From an uncultured Bacteroidales bacterium (lineage in GTDB: Bacteria; Bacteroidota; Bacteroidia; Bacteroidales; Bacteroidaceae), in NCBI GenBank assembly GCA_902779845.1, contig CACZCZ010000002.1, positions 62,001-126,000 of the forward strand: a DNA stretch of 64,000 nucleotides, in the 5' to 3' direction. Under the pieces are notes generated by a model. That model saw only the letters and a list, made by a program, of their open reading frames with translations. It searched no databases and was not told where the DNA came from. Positions 32,298 through 44,157 of the stretch are shown piece by piece. Both the position numbers and the translations under genes were made by a program. How positions within the stretch are numbered: position 1 is the first letter of the stretch; each line of letters begins with the position of its first letter.

Positions 32298-32456
32298 ACC
32301 TTTCATTAACCTTAAATCTAATACCATGAAAAACACGGTGCAAAGATAGAGTATTACGGTGAGAATTGCTACCTTTCGCCGCATTTTCCATCTACTATTT
32401 TAAATTGTTTAACTTTTAGAACTCGTCGTACGGGCTAAAGGTTAAACAATTTAACT

Positions 32457-33638
32457 TTATTCTACTTGAAGCACCAATCCTTTGAGATATTCACCTTCAG
32501 GGTGATAGATGTTGATGGGATGGTCTGCAGGCTGGTGCAACTGGTGCAGGATGCGCACGCGACGGCCGCTCTGCGCAGCAGCCGTGAACACGGCCATGCG
32601 GAACTGATCCTTCGACACGGCCTGTGAGCAAGAGAAGGTGAAGAGGATGCCGCCCGTACGAATCTTCTCGAAGGCGCGAAGATTGAGGCGCGTATAGCCC
32701 TTCAACGCATTGTGCAGCGCATCCTTGTGTTTGGCGAAGGCTGGCGGGTCAAGTACAATCAGGTCGTAGGTGCCCTCGTCCATCTGCTGCAGGTAGCGGA
32801 AGGCATCCTCTGCGAAGGCCTGATGGCGGCTGTCACCGGGGAAGTTCAGTTCCATGTTCGCATTCACCAGGTCCACCGCCTTTGCCGAGCTGTCAACCGA
32901 GTGCACAGAGTGTGCACCGCCACGCATGGCATAGACCGAGAAGCCGCCCGTGTAGCAGAACATGTTCAGTACGTCGCGCCCTTTGGCATAGCGCTCCAGC
33001 AGGCTTCGGTTGTCACGCTGGTCAACGAAGAATCCCGTCTTCTGTCCACGCAGCCAGTCGATGTGGAACTTGAGTCCGTTCTCCATCGCCACATCATCAG
33101 GGCTTCCGCCGAGCAGGAAACCATTTTCCTGCCCAAGGTCAGCCTTGAAGGGCAGCGTTGTCTCGCTCTTGTAGAAGATGTGGCTGATGGCATCGCCCAT
33201 GACGGTTTTCAGCGCCTCGGCCACCTGCTGGCGGCATACATGCATTCCAACGCTGTGCGCCTGCACCACGGCCGTGGCACCATAGACATCGATGACCAGC
33301 CCTGGCAGATGGTCGCCCTCGCCGTGTACGAGGCGGAATGTGCTGTTGTCGGGATTGTCGGCGACGCCGATGGCGCGGCGCACCTCGAGTGCTGCCTGCA
33401 GGCGGCGCTGCCAGAAGGCGGCATCTATGGCTTCGTCGTCGAAAGTGAGCACACGCACGGCGATAGAGCCTATCTGCCAGTGTCCTGTGGCAATGTAAGC
33501 GCCTTCGGCGGTGAACACACGCGCCAGTGCGCCCTCTTCCTGTTGTCCTTCAACGTGGTGTATGGCACCCGAGAAAATCCAGGGATGAAATCGGCGCAGC
33601 GACTCGTCCTTGCCCCGCTTGAGATAGATGGTCATCAT
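32457..33638 (-). CDS. rlmI: Class I SAM-dependent 23S rRNA methyltransferase, RlmI-like
   Basis: 393 aa. An N-terminal PUA domain (KRGKDESLRRFHPWIFSGAI), a central EEHEE domain and the Rossmann methyltransferase core (VLNMFCYTGGFSVYAM, VDSSAKAVDLVNANMEL, DLIVLDPPAFAKHK) match the RlmI family, which makes m5C in 23S rRNA. The catalytic Cys is in FSCSQAVSK. Its start overlaps the stop of the upstream exonuclease gene by 4 nt. Confidence 0.9.
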   Translation of the reverse strand: MMTIYLKRGKDESLRRFHPWIFSGAIHHVEGQQEEGALARVFTAEGAYIATGHWQIGSIAVRVLTFDDEAIDAAFWQRRLQAALEVRRAIGVADNPDNSTFRLVHGEGDHLPGLVIDVYGATAVVQAHSVGMHVCRQQVAEALKTVMGDAISHIFYKSETTLPFKADLGQENGFLLGGSPDDVAMENGLKFHIDWLRGQKTGFFVDQRDNRSLLERYAKGRDVLNMFCYTGGFSVYAMRGGAHSVHSVDSSAKAVDLVNANMELNFPGDSRHQAFAEDAFRYLQQMDEGTYDLIVLDPPAFAKHKDALHNALKGYTRLNLRAFEKIRTGGILFTFSCSQAVSKDQFRMAVFTAAAQSGRRVRILHQLHQPADHPINIYHPEGEYLKGLVLQVE

Positions 33639-34258
33639 GTTGGTTGTTGCGTAGTAATCAATTTGAAATCGCGCGTGCTCATCAGTCGATTGATCTCATC
33701 GAAGAGCACCAGACAAGCCCAGGCGTCAGTGGCAGCATAGCGTTTCTGCGCCTCGGTGAGCACATCGGCATCCCAGTTCGTCAGACGCTGTGCCTTGGAG
33801 ATTTTCTTTCCGAAGAGGTTGGCGAAGAGCTTCTGCAGACTCATGTCCTCGATGCCGAGTTTCTTCACATAGTCCTGGAGTTCCACATAGTTGCCGGGCA
33901 CGAATTCCGTGCGGCGGCGCAGCTGTGCCCAGTCGTCGTGCAGCGACAGCCCAATCTTCTCCACGCCCGTGTCTTTCAGTAGGTTCACCACACACTCCGG
34001 GAGACCAATCTGGCAGAGTCTGAAGAGGAAGCATGTGTCCGGCGTGGACACCTGCAGGAGCCCCACGGGATTCATGCCGCCGGGCTTGAAGTTGGGACGT
34101 GTCTCGGTGTCGATTCCCAGACGTGGAAAGGACATGAGATAGTCAACGGCACGACGAGCCTCGCCCACGCTTTGTATGACGATAATGCGACCGTCGAACA
34201 GAGCCTTGGGGAGTGCCGCAATGGCACTTTTTTCGTAATGAGCGTAGATGCTTTTCAC
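33635..34258 (-). CDS. DEDDy-type 3'-5' exonuclease domain protein
   Basis: The frame is open to 34282, but the -7 box (34280-34287) overlaps that end, so the start is placed at a GTG at 34258, giving about 207 aa beginning MKSIYAHYEK. DEDDy residues: LGIDTETRPNF (Asp, Glu), LSLHDDWAQL (Asp) and YAATDAWACLVLFDEI (Tyr, Asp). The fold is that of RNase D/WRN exonuclease domains without HRDC. It probably trims RNA or DNA 3' ends. Co-transcribed with rlmI. Confidence 0.85.
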   Translation of the reverse strand: MKSIYAHYEKSAIAALPKALFDGRIIVIQSVGEARRAVDYLMSFPRLGIDTETRPNFKPGGMNPVGLLQVSTPDTCFLFRLCQIGLPECVVNLLKDTGVEKIGLSLHDDWAQLRRRTEFVPGNYVELQDYVKKLGIEDMSLQKLFANLFGKKISKAQRLTNWDADVLTEAQKRYAATDAWACLVLFDEINRLMSTRDFKLITTQQPT

Positions 34259-34279
34259 TAATTCACACGATTCAAGGCG

Positions 34280-34287
34280 CAAAATTA
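34280..34287 (-). promoter_or_regulatory. -7 box of the exonuclease-rlmI unit
   Basis: CAAAATTA on + reads TAATTTTG on the minus strand; this box decides the downstream start of the exonuclease. Confidence 0.6.
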
Positions 34288-34341
34288 CTGCTTTTTATAA
34301 AAAAAAGTAGCATTTTTGATGAAAAGTTATCAAAAAAACAC

Positions 34342-34349
34342 TACTTTTG
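34342..34349 (+). promoter_or_regulatory. -7 box of ftsK
   Basis: TACTTTTG lies 26 nt before ATG 34376. Confidence 0.6.
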
Positions 34350-34375
34350 TACCGAAATAAGGAATAGAAAGGTTT

Positions 34376-36973
34376 ATGACGAAACAAAATCCAAGTTCTG
34401 CGACACGCACGCGCGCGCCTAAACGGACTACGCGCCGTAATTCAGAGCCCCCATCCCAGCAGGGTCTTCACATGAACGAAGCCATCAGTGGCACCCGCGA
34501 CGAGCCCCTGAACCGCACAGAAGCCACCCGCATTGTGCTGGGCGTTCTGCTGTTGGCCGTAGCGGCCTTCACACTGCTGAGCTTTGTCTCCCATCTGCTC
34601 ACCGGTGGCGTGGACCAGAAGGTGCTGCAGGGCGGCTACATCGGCGATGCCAAGAACTGGGCGGGCTACGTGGGCGCCTGGTGGAGCGACTACTGGATCA
34701 CACGTAACTTCGGTCTGGGTGCTTTCTTCATCCCCGTATTCCTCTTCGCGGCTTCGCTGAAGCTCACGGGAGCATACTATGTTCGTCTGTGGAAGTGGTT
34801 CATCAACTGCACCATCCTGCTCTGCTGGGTCAGCGTGGCGGCAGCCTTCTTCTTCACCTCCTCCTTCTCTGCGAATCCCTCGATCAGCTATATCAGTCCT
34901 GGCGGCTACCATGGCCTGCGCGTTGTGGAGATTCTTGAAGGGATGATTGGGCCTGTCGGCGCGTTCATCGTAATCATACTGACGCTGCTCGCCTACCTCT
35001 GCTACCTCAGCGCCGAGACCATCCGCATCATCCGCCGCCTGCTCCATCCCCAGCAGTTTGCGCGTGAGCTGCGTGAGCGCTACCCCATCCTGAGCAAGAT
35101 TGTAGCCTTCTTCCACAAGCCCGTGGAGGACGAGGAGACCGCAGAGGAAACCGATGAGGAGACCACGGAGGAGAGCGCAGGACCTGTCAAGAGCACGCCA
35201 GAGACGTCCTTCGTCATCGACCTCACCGACCAGAACAGCACCACTCCGGCCGCCCCCTCGGACATCCCCCTGGCCACCGTCGCCAGCGTCCCTGTAACGC
35301 CCGAAAAGCCCGCCACGCCCGAGACACCTGCTGTGGTGGAGACGTCCTCCGACACCACCTTCACCATCGAGGCACCCAACGAAGAGAACGTGGACACGCC
35401 CTTCACCATCGAGACCCCGCAGGACGATGACGTGGCCGACGAGGAACACGAGTCAGCACTGGAGCCCTACGACCCCAAGCTCGACCTGGAGAACTACCGC
35501 TACCCCACCCTGGACCTGCTGAAGCACTATGATGTAGATCCACGTGCCAACATCGATATGGAGGAACAGACGAAAAACAAGGATCAGATTATCTACGTTC
35601 TGCGCACCTTCGGCGTCGAGATTTCCAGCATCAAAGCCACCGTGGGCCCCACCATCACCCTCTACGAAATCACCCCCGCCCCCGGTGTGCGCATCTCCAA
35701 GATCCGCAACCTGGAGGACGACATCGCCCTCTCGCTCTCGGCACTCGGCATCCGCATCATCGCGCCGATTCCCGGCAAGGGCACCATCGGCATCGAAGTC
35801 CCCAATGCCAAGCCACAGATTGTCTCTATGGAGAGCATCCTCAACAGCAAGAAATTCGCCGAAACCACGATGGAGCTGCCGATGGCACTGGGCAAGACCA
35901 TCACCAACGAAGTCTTCATGGCCGACCTGGCGAAGATGCCCCACCTGCTCGTGGCCGGTGCCACCGGTCAGGGTAAGTCCGTAGGCCTCAACGCCATCAT
36001 CACCTCGCTGCTCTACAAGAAGCACCCCGCCGAGCTGAAATTCGTCATGGTCGATCCCAAGAAGGTGGAGTTCCCCATCTACACCCCCATCGTCAACCAC
36101 TTCCTCGCACAAATCGAGGACGAGGACGACGAGCCCATCATCACCGACGTGCAGAAGGTCATCAACACCCTCAAGAGCCTCTGTCTGGAGATGGACACGC
36201 GCTACGACCTGCTGAAGAAAGCGCGCGCACGCAACATCAAGGAGTACAACGAGAAATTCAAGAACCGCCAGCTCAACCCGCAGAACGGCCACAAGTTCCT
36301 GCCCTACATCGTCGTCATCATCGACGAGTTCGGCGACCTCATCATGACTGCCGGCAAGGAAATCGAGCTCCCCATAGCCCGCATCGCCCAGCTGGCGCGT
36401 GCCGTGGGCATGCACATGATCATTGCCACACAGCGCCCCACCACCAACATCATCACGGGCACCATCAAAGCCAACTTCCCGGCACGCATGGCCTTCAAGG
36501 TCAGCGCCATGATTGACTCGCGCACCATCTTGGACCGCCCGGGTGCCAACCAGCTCATCGGCAAGGGCGACATGCTGTTCCTGGCAGGTTCGGAGCCCGT
36601 GCGTCTGCAGTGCGCATTCGTGGATACCCCCGAGGTGGAGAAGATTGCCAACTTCATCGCCTGCCAGCAGAGCTACGACGGCCCCTTCGCGCTGCCGCGT
36701 CCGCCCATGGAGGATGCCGGCGGTGCTGCCGACGTGGACATGAACCACCTCGACCCCATGTTCGCCGAGGCTGCGCGCCTCATCGTCAGCAGCCAGCAAG
36801 GCTCCACCAGCATGATCCAGCGCAAATTCTCCATCGGCTACAACCGTGCCGGACGCCTCATGGACCAGCTTGAGCGCGCCGGTGTCGTAGGTCCCGCCCA
36901 GGGCGCCAAGCCGCGCGATGTCCTCATCCAGGACGACGTCTCGCTCGACATGCTCCTCAACAACTTAGGCTAA
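34376..36973 (+). CDS. ftsK: DNA translocase FtsK/SpoIIIE
   Basis: 865 aa. Four membrane helices lie between about residues 55 and 205. A Glu/Thr/Pro-rich linker (about 250-365) with repeated FVIDL, FTIEA and FTIET segments follows. The motor has Walker A GATGQGKSVGLN near 527 and Walker B IVVIIDEFGDL near 643. The C-terminal gamma domain (SIGYNRAGRLMDQLE) reads DNA polarity sequences. It pumps chromosome ends through the division septum. CG-alternating DNA lies in the first codons. Confidence 0.96.
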   Translation: MTKQNPSSATRTRAPKRTTRRNSEPPSQQGLHMNEAISGTRDEPLNRTEATRIVLGVLLLAVAAFTLLSFVSHLLTGGVDQKVLQGGYIGDAKNWAGYVGAWWSDYWITRNFGLGAFFIPVFLFAASLKLTGAYYVRLWKWFINCTILLCWVSVAAAFFFTSSFSANPSISYISPGGYHGLRVVEILEGMIGPVGAFIVIILTLLAYLCYLSAETIRIIRRLLHPQQFARELRERYPILSKIVAFFHKPVEDEETAEETDEETTEESAGPVKSTPETSFVIDLTDQNSTTPAAPSDIPLATVASVPVTPEKPATPETPAVVETSSDTTFTIEAPNEENVDTPFTIETPQDDDVADEEHESALEPYDPKLDLENYRYPTLDLLKHYDVDPRANIDMEEQTKNKDQIIYVLRTFGVEISSIKATVGPTITLYEITPAPGVRISKIRNLEDDIALSLSALGIRIIAPIPGKGTIGIEVPNAKPQIVSMESILNSKKFAETTMELPMALGKTITNEVFMADLAKMPHLLVAGATGQGKSVGLNAIITSLLYKKHPAELKFVMVDPKKVEFPIYTPIVNHFLAQIEDEDDEPIITDVQKVINTLKSLCLEMDTRYDLLKKARARNIKEYNEKFKNRQLNPQNGHKFLPYIVVIIDEFGDLIMTAGKEIELPIARIAQLARAVGMHMIIATQRPTTNIITGTIKANFPARMAFKVSAMIDSRTILDRPGANQLIGKGDMLFLAGSEPVRLQCAFVDTPEVEKIANFIACQQSYDGPFALPRPPMEDAGGAADVDMNHLDPMFAEAARLIVSSQQGSTSMIQRKFSIGYNRAGRLMDQLERAGVVGPAQGAKPRDVLIQDDVSLDMLLNNLG

Positions 36974-37030
36974 ATGACAATCCGCCATACTGCCTTGTTA
37001 AACGTAAATCGAATTTATATAATTGTAACT

Positions 37031-37046
37031 TGTCAAATTGTCAAAT
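37031..37046. repeat. Octamer repeat upstream of the lolA-like gene
   Basis: Two TGTCAAAT units lie just before ATG 37050; TTGTAACT precedes them. Confidence 0.5.
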
Positions 37047-37049
37047 TAA

Positions 37050-37682
37050 ATGTTGCGTAAATCACTCTCTCTCCTTATTTTAGCCGCAGCGTTCTCCACC
37101 GCCGCCTATGGCCAGAGCGCCCGCAAAGTGCTGGATACCACCGCCGCACGCCTTACCAAGCAAGGCGGCGTGATGGCCAAGTTCAAAGCCACACAGTTCG
37201 ACGGCACCACGCCGCAGAGCGAGAGCAGCGGCTCCATACAGATGGACGGCAAACGCTTCTTCATCGCCACCGACGAGATTCTCACCTGGTTTGACGGCAA
37301 GACACAGTGGAGCATGATGACAGGCAGCCACGAAGTCAACATCACAGAACCCGACGAAGACGACCTCGTAGAAATCAACCCCGCCATCCTCGTGAACATT
37401 TACAAGCGCGGCTTCAACTACAGCATGTCGAAATCAACGCTGCGCGGACGTGCCACCTTCGTCGTACACCTGTGGCCCCGCTACAAGGGTTCCGACTACA
37501 GCGACATCTTCATCGACATCGACCAGGCCACCTACAACCCCCTCTGCATCCGCGCCAAGCGCGACGGCAACTGGATTCGTCTGGCCATCCTTTCCTTCCA
37601 GAACGGCTTCGTGCTGCCCCCCGCCACCTTCACCTTCCCCAAGCAAGACTACCCCAATGTCGAGGTCATTGACCTGAGATGA
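37050..37682 (+). CDS. LolA-like outer-membrane lipoprotein carrier
   Basis: 210 aa with a signal peptide (ILAAAFSTAAYG) and a LolA/LolB-type half-barrel (VMAKFKATQFDGTTPQ, SGSIQMDGKRFFIAT, FDGKTQWSM). LolA carries lipoproteins across the periplasm. It follows ftsK by 76 nt, a frequent arrangement in Bacteroidales. Some LolA-like proteins have other roles, so the exact function is not certain. Confidence 0.85.
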   Translation: MLRKSLSLLILAAAFSTAAYGQSARKVLDTTAARLTKQGGVMAKFKATQFDGTTPQSESSGSIQMDGKRFFIATDEILTWFDGKTQWSMMTGSHEVNITEPDEDDLVEINPAILVNIYKRGFNYSMSKSTLRGRATFVVHLWPRYKGSDYSDIFIDIDQATYNPLCIRAKRDGNWIRLAILSFQNGFVLPPATFTFPKQDYPNVEVIDLR

Positions 37683-37697
37683 CGTGAATAATCCACA

Positions 37698-37718
37698 TTA
37701 AACTTTAAACTTTAAACT
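37698..37718. repeat. Heptamer array upstream of trxB
   Basis: Three exact TTAAACT units lie 7 nt before the trxB start. Confidence 0.75.
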
Positions 37719-37725
37719 CCCAACG

Positions 37726-38658
37726 ATGGAACATTATAACCTTCTCATCCTCGGCAGCGGCCCCGCAGGCTACACGGCTGCCATCTATGCCGGACGCTCC
37801 GGCCTCACCCCCGTCCTGTATGAAGGCCTCCAGCCCGGTGGCCAGCTGACCACCACCACCGAAGTCGAGAACTTCCCCGGCTTCCCCGAAGGCATCGATG
37901 CCAACGAGCTCATGGACAACCTCCGCAGCCAGGCCGAGCGCTTCGGCTGCCAGTTCCATGCTGCCATGGCCGTCAAGACCGACCTCAGCCAAGCCCCCTA
38001 CCACATCTGGTTCGACGACGACAGCGAGGCCACCTGCGACAGTCTCATCATCGCCACCGGCGCCTCGGCCAAGTACCTGGGTCTCGCCGATGAAGAGAAA
38101 TACCGCGGTCAGGGTGTCTCCGCCTGTGCCACCTGCGATGGCTTCTTCTACCGCAAGAAGACCGTTGCCGTTGTCGGCGGCGGTGACACCGCCTGTGAGG
38201 AAGCCTCCTATCTTGCCGGCCTCGCCGCCAAGGTCTATCTCATCGTTCGCAAACCCTTCCTGCGTGCCACACAGATCATGCAAGAGCGTGTCCTCAACAA
38301 CCCCAAGATTGAAGTCCTCTTCGAGCACAACACCCTCGGCCTCTTCGGCGAGAACGGTGTCGAGGGTGCCCACGTCGTCTATCGCAAAGGCGAGGCCGAC
38401 GAGCGCCGCTATGACATTGCCATCGATGGCTTCTTCCTCGCCATCGGCCACAAGCCCAACTCCGACATCTTCCGTCCGTGGGTGAAGACCGACGACACCG
38501 GCTACATCCTCACTGAAGGCGACTCTCCACGCACCGGCATACCCGGCATCTTTGCCGCCGGCGACGTCGCCGACCCGCACTATCGCCAGGCCGTCGTTGC
38601 AGCCGGTTCGGGCGCCAAAGCCGCCATCGAAGCCGAGCGCTACCTCGCAACACTATAA
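37726..38658 (+). CDS. trxB: Thioredoxin reductase
   Basis: 310 aa, an FAD/NADPH flavoenzyme that reduces thioredoxin. FAD motif [19 protein letters not shown], redox pair CATC (in [11 protein letters not shown]), NADPH motif [12 protein letters not shown] and C-terminal [15 protein letters not shown] are all present. Typical low-molecular-weight type. Cytoplasmic dimer. Confidence 0.97.
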   Translation: MEHYNLLILGSGPAGYTAAIYAGRSGLTPVLYEGLQPGGQLTTTTEVENFPGFPEGIDANELMDNLRSQAERFGCQFHAAMAVKTDLSQAPYHIWFDDDSEATCDSLIIATGASAKYLGLADEEKYRGQGVSACATCDGFFYRKKTVAVVGGGDTACEEASYLAGLAAKVYLIVRKPFLRATQIMQERVLNNPKIEVLFEHNTLGLFGENGVEGAHVVYRKGEADERRYDIAIDGFFLAIGHKPNSDIFRPWVKTDDTGYILTEGDSPRTGIPGIFAAGDVADPHYRQAVVAAGSGAKAAIEAERYLATL

Positions 38659-38681
38659 CCCGCCAACCACATCACAACAAG

Positions 38682-38711
38682 CCAGGGGACATCGGAAGAG
38701 ATGTCCCCTGG
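38682..38711 (+). terminator. trxB terminator
   Basis: A perfect 12-bp stem (CCAGGGGACATC and its complement, 6-nt loop) is followed by TTGTTTTT. Confidence 0.9.
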
Positions 38712-39201
38712 TTGTTTTTCTGCTGATGAGCGCGTACCTGTCGATCTTTAAGTCCTCACGGAACGAAGCTGTTTTGATGCATCAAATACAAGTACTTCCG
38801 TACCTTCTTTCTTAGCCTCTTCTTTATTACTTTCTTTTTTGCTTCTTTTTTCTTTCATTTTTCTTCTCCTTTCGTTCTTAAAACGGGGTTTTTGAGAGGT
38901 CTGTTTTCGATGATGATTTTTCCTTCTTCCTCGAGTCATTTAACCACAAATGATGATGACCGCCTCCTGCTGGCAACCGATGGAGTCGTGAATCACGACC
39001 TCATCCCCATCGGCACTTCGCGCGCACCGCCATTAGGGTGGATGACGGTTCTCGATGACAGGGAAATTTTTCCCTCTCATACTTCCGTCCATGCCAAATC
39101 CATCTTGCGGATGGCTTTCATCACATCCTTGTGCGGCTTGATACTCTTGTTTTTTTGATAAAAAGTTGGCCAAACATTCGAAAACCGCAATGGCGATGTC
39201 G

Positions 39202-39209
39202 TACCTTTG
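39202..39209 (+). promoter_or_regulatory. -7 box in the 38.7-39.3 kb gap
   Basis: TACCTTTG stands in a gap without a gene on the + strand. Bases 38712-39201 are T-rich and show only a small inverted repeat (GTCGTGA/TCACGAC around 38986-39001). Confidence 0.5.
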
Positions 39210-39215
39210 CAGCAT

Positions 39216-39330
39216 CAAAAAAAACGCACCAAGCATCGAAGCGCGATGCACCAAGGTGCAAAGGCCAACGCACCAAGGTGCGTGAAAAGGAGCACGAAAG
39301 GGCACATCAAGCGCCCGCCCATTGAACAAA
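39216..39330 (+). ncRNA. Candidate small RNA with palindromic repeats
   Basis: Downstream of the -7 box at 39202 the DNA holds three GCACCAAG copies, two of them in the palindrome GCACCAAGGTGC (39248-39259 and inside 39269-39282). The transcript would run towards the 3' end of the HATPase gene in antisense. No good reading frame is seen. No known RNA family is recognised. Confidence 0.3.
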
Positions 39331-39348
39331 AAAAAAGGCGTCTGTGGG

Positions 39349-39815
39349 TTATTTCGCAACACCCTTCTCGATGGTCAGGATGTTCTTGTTGTCGGCATAG
39401 GTATAGCGGACTTCATCCATCTTCTTAATGACGAGGAAGATGCCGAGGCCTCCGATGTCACGAAGTTTCCACGCCATCTGAGTGTCGGGTTTCTCGCGCT
39501 CGAGGGGGTTGAAGGGGATGCCGCCGTCTGTGAAGCGGATGGTGATGCGAGCGGGAGCTTCGGCAGCGGCGGCGGCAGCTGTTTCAGGAGCTCCTGAAGT
39601 TGCAGGGGAGGCGGTGCTCTTCTGCACATCCACATCGAGGAAACCTTCGACGTCGTTGGGGTAGGCGTAGAAGATGACGTTCATGATGATTTCCTCGCAG
39701 GCCAGGCGAAAAGTCAGCGTCTCCTTCATGGAGCATTCGGCAAACTCCGGCGAGGCGAGGACGGTGTCAAGGATGAGGCGGCCCTGTTCGCGAATGGGCT
39801 GGAAATGGTAGTGGC

Positions 39816-39819
<4 letters not shown>
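39349..39819 (-). CDS. HATPase_c_2 serine kinase (anti-sigma-factor-like)
   Basis: 156 aa with an RsbW-type ATPase: FRLACEEIIMNVIFYAYPND (N-box), FTDGGIPFNP and DIGGLGIFLVIKKMD (G-boxes). An Ala-rich insert (about 70-95) separates the two halves. It should phosphorylate a STAS protein and bind an unknown partner. Its start overlaps the stop of the glgX-like gene by 4 nt and a STAS gene lies just beyond that, so the pair brackets a debranching enzyme. Confidence 0.88.
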
Positions 39820-41984
<2,165 letters not shown>

Positions 41985-41993
41985 GATGGAATT

Positions 41994-42041
41994 GGACAAT
42001 CTTACAATTGGACAATTGGACAATTTGACGATTTGACGATT
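41994..42041. repeat. Octamer array upstream of glgX
   Basis: Six consecutive 8-mers (GGACAATC, TTACAATT, GGACAATT twice, TGACGATT twice) fill the gap before glgX. Confidence 0.8.
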
Positions 42042-42051
42042 ATATCAACTA

Positions 42052-42363
42052 TTAAATTGTCAACGCCTTCAGGCACTCATCCACGGTAGCAAAGGATTCG
42101 AAGAAGTTGTCGAAGCCGGTGACCTCCATGATGTCACGGACTTCGTCGCTGAAGCCCACAAGATAGAGTTGAAGGCCTTTGGCCTCGGCCATCTTCTTGG
42201 AAGAGAGGAGCACACGCAGGCCGGTGCTGGAAACGTAGTTGCAGGCTGTCATGTCGAGGATAGCGTTGCTACCTTTCTCGATAATGGCCAGGAGGGCATC
42301 CTGGGCTTCCTGGTAGTTGAAGGAGTCGAGTCTGGCTCCCAACGAATGGATTTCTATGTTCAT
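42052..42363 (-). CDS. STAS-domain anti-sigma factor antagonist
   Basis: 103 aa from the chosen start at 42363 (MNIEIHSLGARLDSF); the nine codons before it are encoded partly by the heptamer array. The STAS phosphorylation loop is YVSSTGLRVLL. It should be the substrate of the HATPase kinase two genes downstream. No dedicated SpoIIE phosphatase lies nearby; the one at 24.7 kb could serve, which is a guess. Confidence 0.9.
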   Translation of the reverse strand: MNIEIHSLGARLDSFNYQEAQDALLAIIEKGSNAILDMTACNYVSSTGLRVLLSSKKMAEAKGLQLYLVGFSDEVRDIMEVTGFDNFFESFATVDECLKALTI

Positions 42364-42378
42364 GGCTTTATTTGATTT

Positions 42379-42413
42379 GTCATTCGTCATTCTTCATTCG
42401 TCATTCTTCATTC
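42379..42413. repeat. Heptamer array across the GH13/STAS boundary
   Basis: Five consecutive 7-mers (GTCATTC or TTCATTC) lie before the STAS start and also encode the last residues of the GH13 enzyme. Confidence 0.85.
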
Positions 42414-43557
42414 GAACCTGTGGCTCTACCGACCAGTCCATGCAGCAGCGCACGCGCAGGTCGGCATAGGGCTCAGCGTTGAAGATGGTGGACTTGATAG
42501 TCATCAGCTGCTCGGTGCCGTAGAGGAACGAGAAGGGGCGGTTGAGCTCCGTGGAGAAGTCGATGGCCTCCTGTAGCAGCGACACATCGTCGCCGCAGTC
42601 GAAGAGGAAGCGGTCGGTGTCGTGGTTGTCCAGGAAGAGCACCAGCTTGAAGTCGTCGGGGTACTGGGCAAAGTGCGCTTCCACCTTGCTGCGCAGTGCA
42701 GCGTTGCCCCGAATGCGGCGGCCGGCATGGATTTCCTCCAACAGGATGTCGCGAAAGGCGAAGTCAAGCACGCCGTCCAGCGTACCCACGTAGTCGCCCT
42801 GCAAGGCATCCTGACTGAACGGGCGTGTCTCCTGTGCCAGGAACTCATCGAGGCGCTGCTGTGTCTTGAAGTGGAGTTGGCTGGCCAGCTGCGGACCGAT
42901 GCCGAAGGCCCACACCTCGCCGAAGACCACGATGTCGCTGCGCAAGGTCTGCAGACTGTGGCGCAGGCGCTGCAGGAAACTGAAAGGCTGTCCCAGCGCA
43001 TGATCGATGCGGAAGGCATCCACGCCCATGCGCGCCAGACGCTCGGCCTTCTCCAGCATGAAAGCTACCACCTCGGGGTTCTTCAGGTTGAACTTGGGCA
43101 GGTCGCCGAAGCCCAGGAAGGACACGAAGTCGTCGGTGCTGTCACCAAGGAAGGCAAACCAGTCGTGGTGCTTGCCGCCATTCTTGAGCAGCGCCTCGGT
43201 GAACATCGGTGCCTGGTACCAGCAATGATTGGGCACGAAATCACAGATGACGCGCATCCCGCGAGCATGAGCCTCGTCCAGCAGCTGCTGGTAGTCGTCC
43301 CATGTGCCGAAGTGCGGATCTACCTCATCCATGCTCAGCGTGTGGTAGCCATGATAGTTCTGACTCTTGTAGATGGGCGAGAGCATGATGGCGTTGAAGC
43401 CCAGCTGCTTGATATAGTCGAGTTTGGCGATGACGCCCTGCAGCGTGCCGCCGCAGAACACGTTCTCGCTGGCAGGCGGCACCTGCCAACCGCCGTTGAA
43501 GCGGTCTATCAACAGATGATAGATGCGGATTGTGTCAAACCAAGATGTGTGATTCAT
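42394..43557 (-). CDS. Alpha-amylase family enzyme (GH13)
   Basis: 387 aa without signal peptide. GH13 signature regions: CDFVPNHCW, DAFRIDHAL (nucleophile Asp), VVFGEVWAFG (acid/base Glu) and FLDNHDTDRF. It is shorter than usual, with little after the barrel, and its final VRMKNDE is read from repeat DNA. Probably acts on intracellular glycogen or maltodextrins, as the first gene of the STAS-glgX-HATPase operon. Confidence 0.9.
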   Translation of the reverse strand: MNHTSWFDTIRIYHLLIDRFNGGWQVPPASENVFCGGTLQGVIAKLDYIKQLGFNAIMLSPIYKSQNYHGYHTLSMDEVDPHFGTWDDYQQLLDEAHARGMRVICDFVPNHCWYQAPMFTEALLKNGGKHHDWFAFLGDSTDDFVSFLGFGDLPKFNLKNPEVVAFMLEKAERLARMGVDAFRIDHALGQPFSFLQRLRHSLQTLRSDIVVFGEVWAFGIGPQLASQLHFKTQQRLDEFLAQETRPFSQDALQGDYVGTLDGVLDFAFRDILLEEIHAGRRIRGNAALRSKVEAHFAQYPDDFKLVLFLDNHDTDRFLFDCGDDVSLLQEAIDFSTELNRPFSFLYGTEQLMTIKSTIFNAEPYADLRVRCCMDWSVEPQVRMKNDE

Positions 43558-43612
43558 AGTCTTTAGTTGTTAGTTATTTAATGAACCGCAGATTACACGG
43601 ATTACAGGAATT

Positions 43613-44125
43613 TCAATAGAAGACTTCGTCTTGTGAGCCACGTCCGGAGGTCATCTCCACGACCTCTTCCTCTGCAGGCGCAACAGGGGGTGCCGGATTG
43701 GCCTCAGGCGTGGTGGCCTCGCTGGCGGTGGTGGAAGAAGCAGAGGGATTGTCGGAGGACGCTCCCCTACCCTTTCGTGAACCGGAGCTGCGGCTCTTGC
43801 TCTTGGCAGAGGGGTCGTTGCAGAGGGTCTGCTTGATGTAGGCGGTGCGCTCCTCACGCGGTACACGGATCTTGAACCAGCCGCCGCTCTCGGACAGCAC
43901 GTCAAGCTTGGTGCCGCGACGCACCTGATACTTGCCGCCGGTGCCGTCGGCGTTAGCGCTGATGACGGCGTAGTTGGTGCCGGGACCTGAGCGCAGGTTG
44001 GCGACTTTGGCTGACACGGTGACCTGCTTGAGCACATCGCTCGCAGGGGTTTCCTTGTCGGAGCAGCGGTTGCAGCCCCAGACGAGCGCGGCCACGAAAA
44101 CTATGAAAACTAAGAATTTCTTCAT
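43613..44125 (-). CDS. SH3b-domain lipoprotein
   Basis: 170 aa. The lipoprotein signal ends at LVWGC. A bacterial SH3 domain occupies about residues 33-103 (VANLRSGPGTNYAVI, GWFKIRVPREERTAYI), followed by a low-complexity Ser/Thr/Pro/Ala tail. SH3b domains often bind peptidoglycan. It ends the minus-strand cluster that starts at 49.3 kb. Confidence 0.85.
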   Translation of the reverse strand: MKKFLVFIVFVAALVWGCNRCSDKETPASDVLKQVTVSAKVANLRSGPGTNYAVISANADGTGGKYQVRRGTKLDVLSESGGWFKIRVPREERTAYIKQTLCNDPSAKSKSRSSGSRKGRGASSDNPSASSTTASEATTPEANPAPPVAPAEEEVVEMTSGRGSQDEVFY

Positions 44126-44157
44126 ATCTTGTATGGTTCTTTAGGTTAGATTTTCAC

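Noticed and set aside
39207-39428. 73-codon frame in the gap before the HATPase gene
   Set aside because: It begins at a TTG within the -7 box and runs antisense into the HATPase gene; the repeats look like RNA structure rather than coding sequence.
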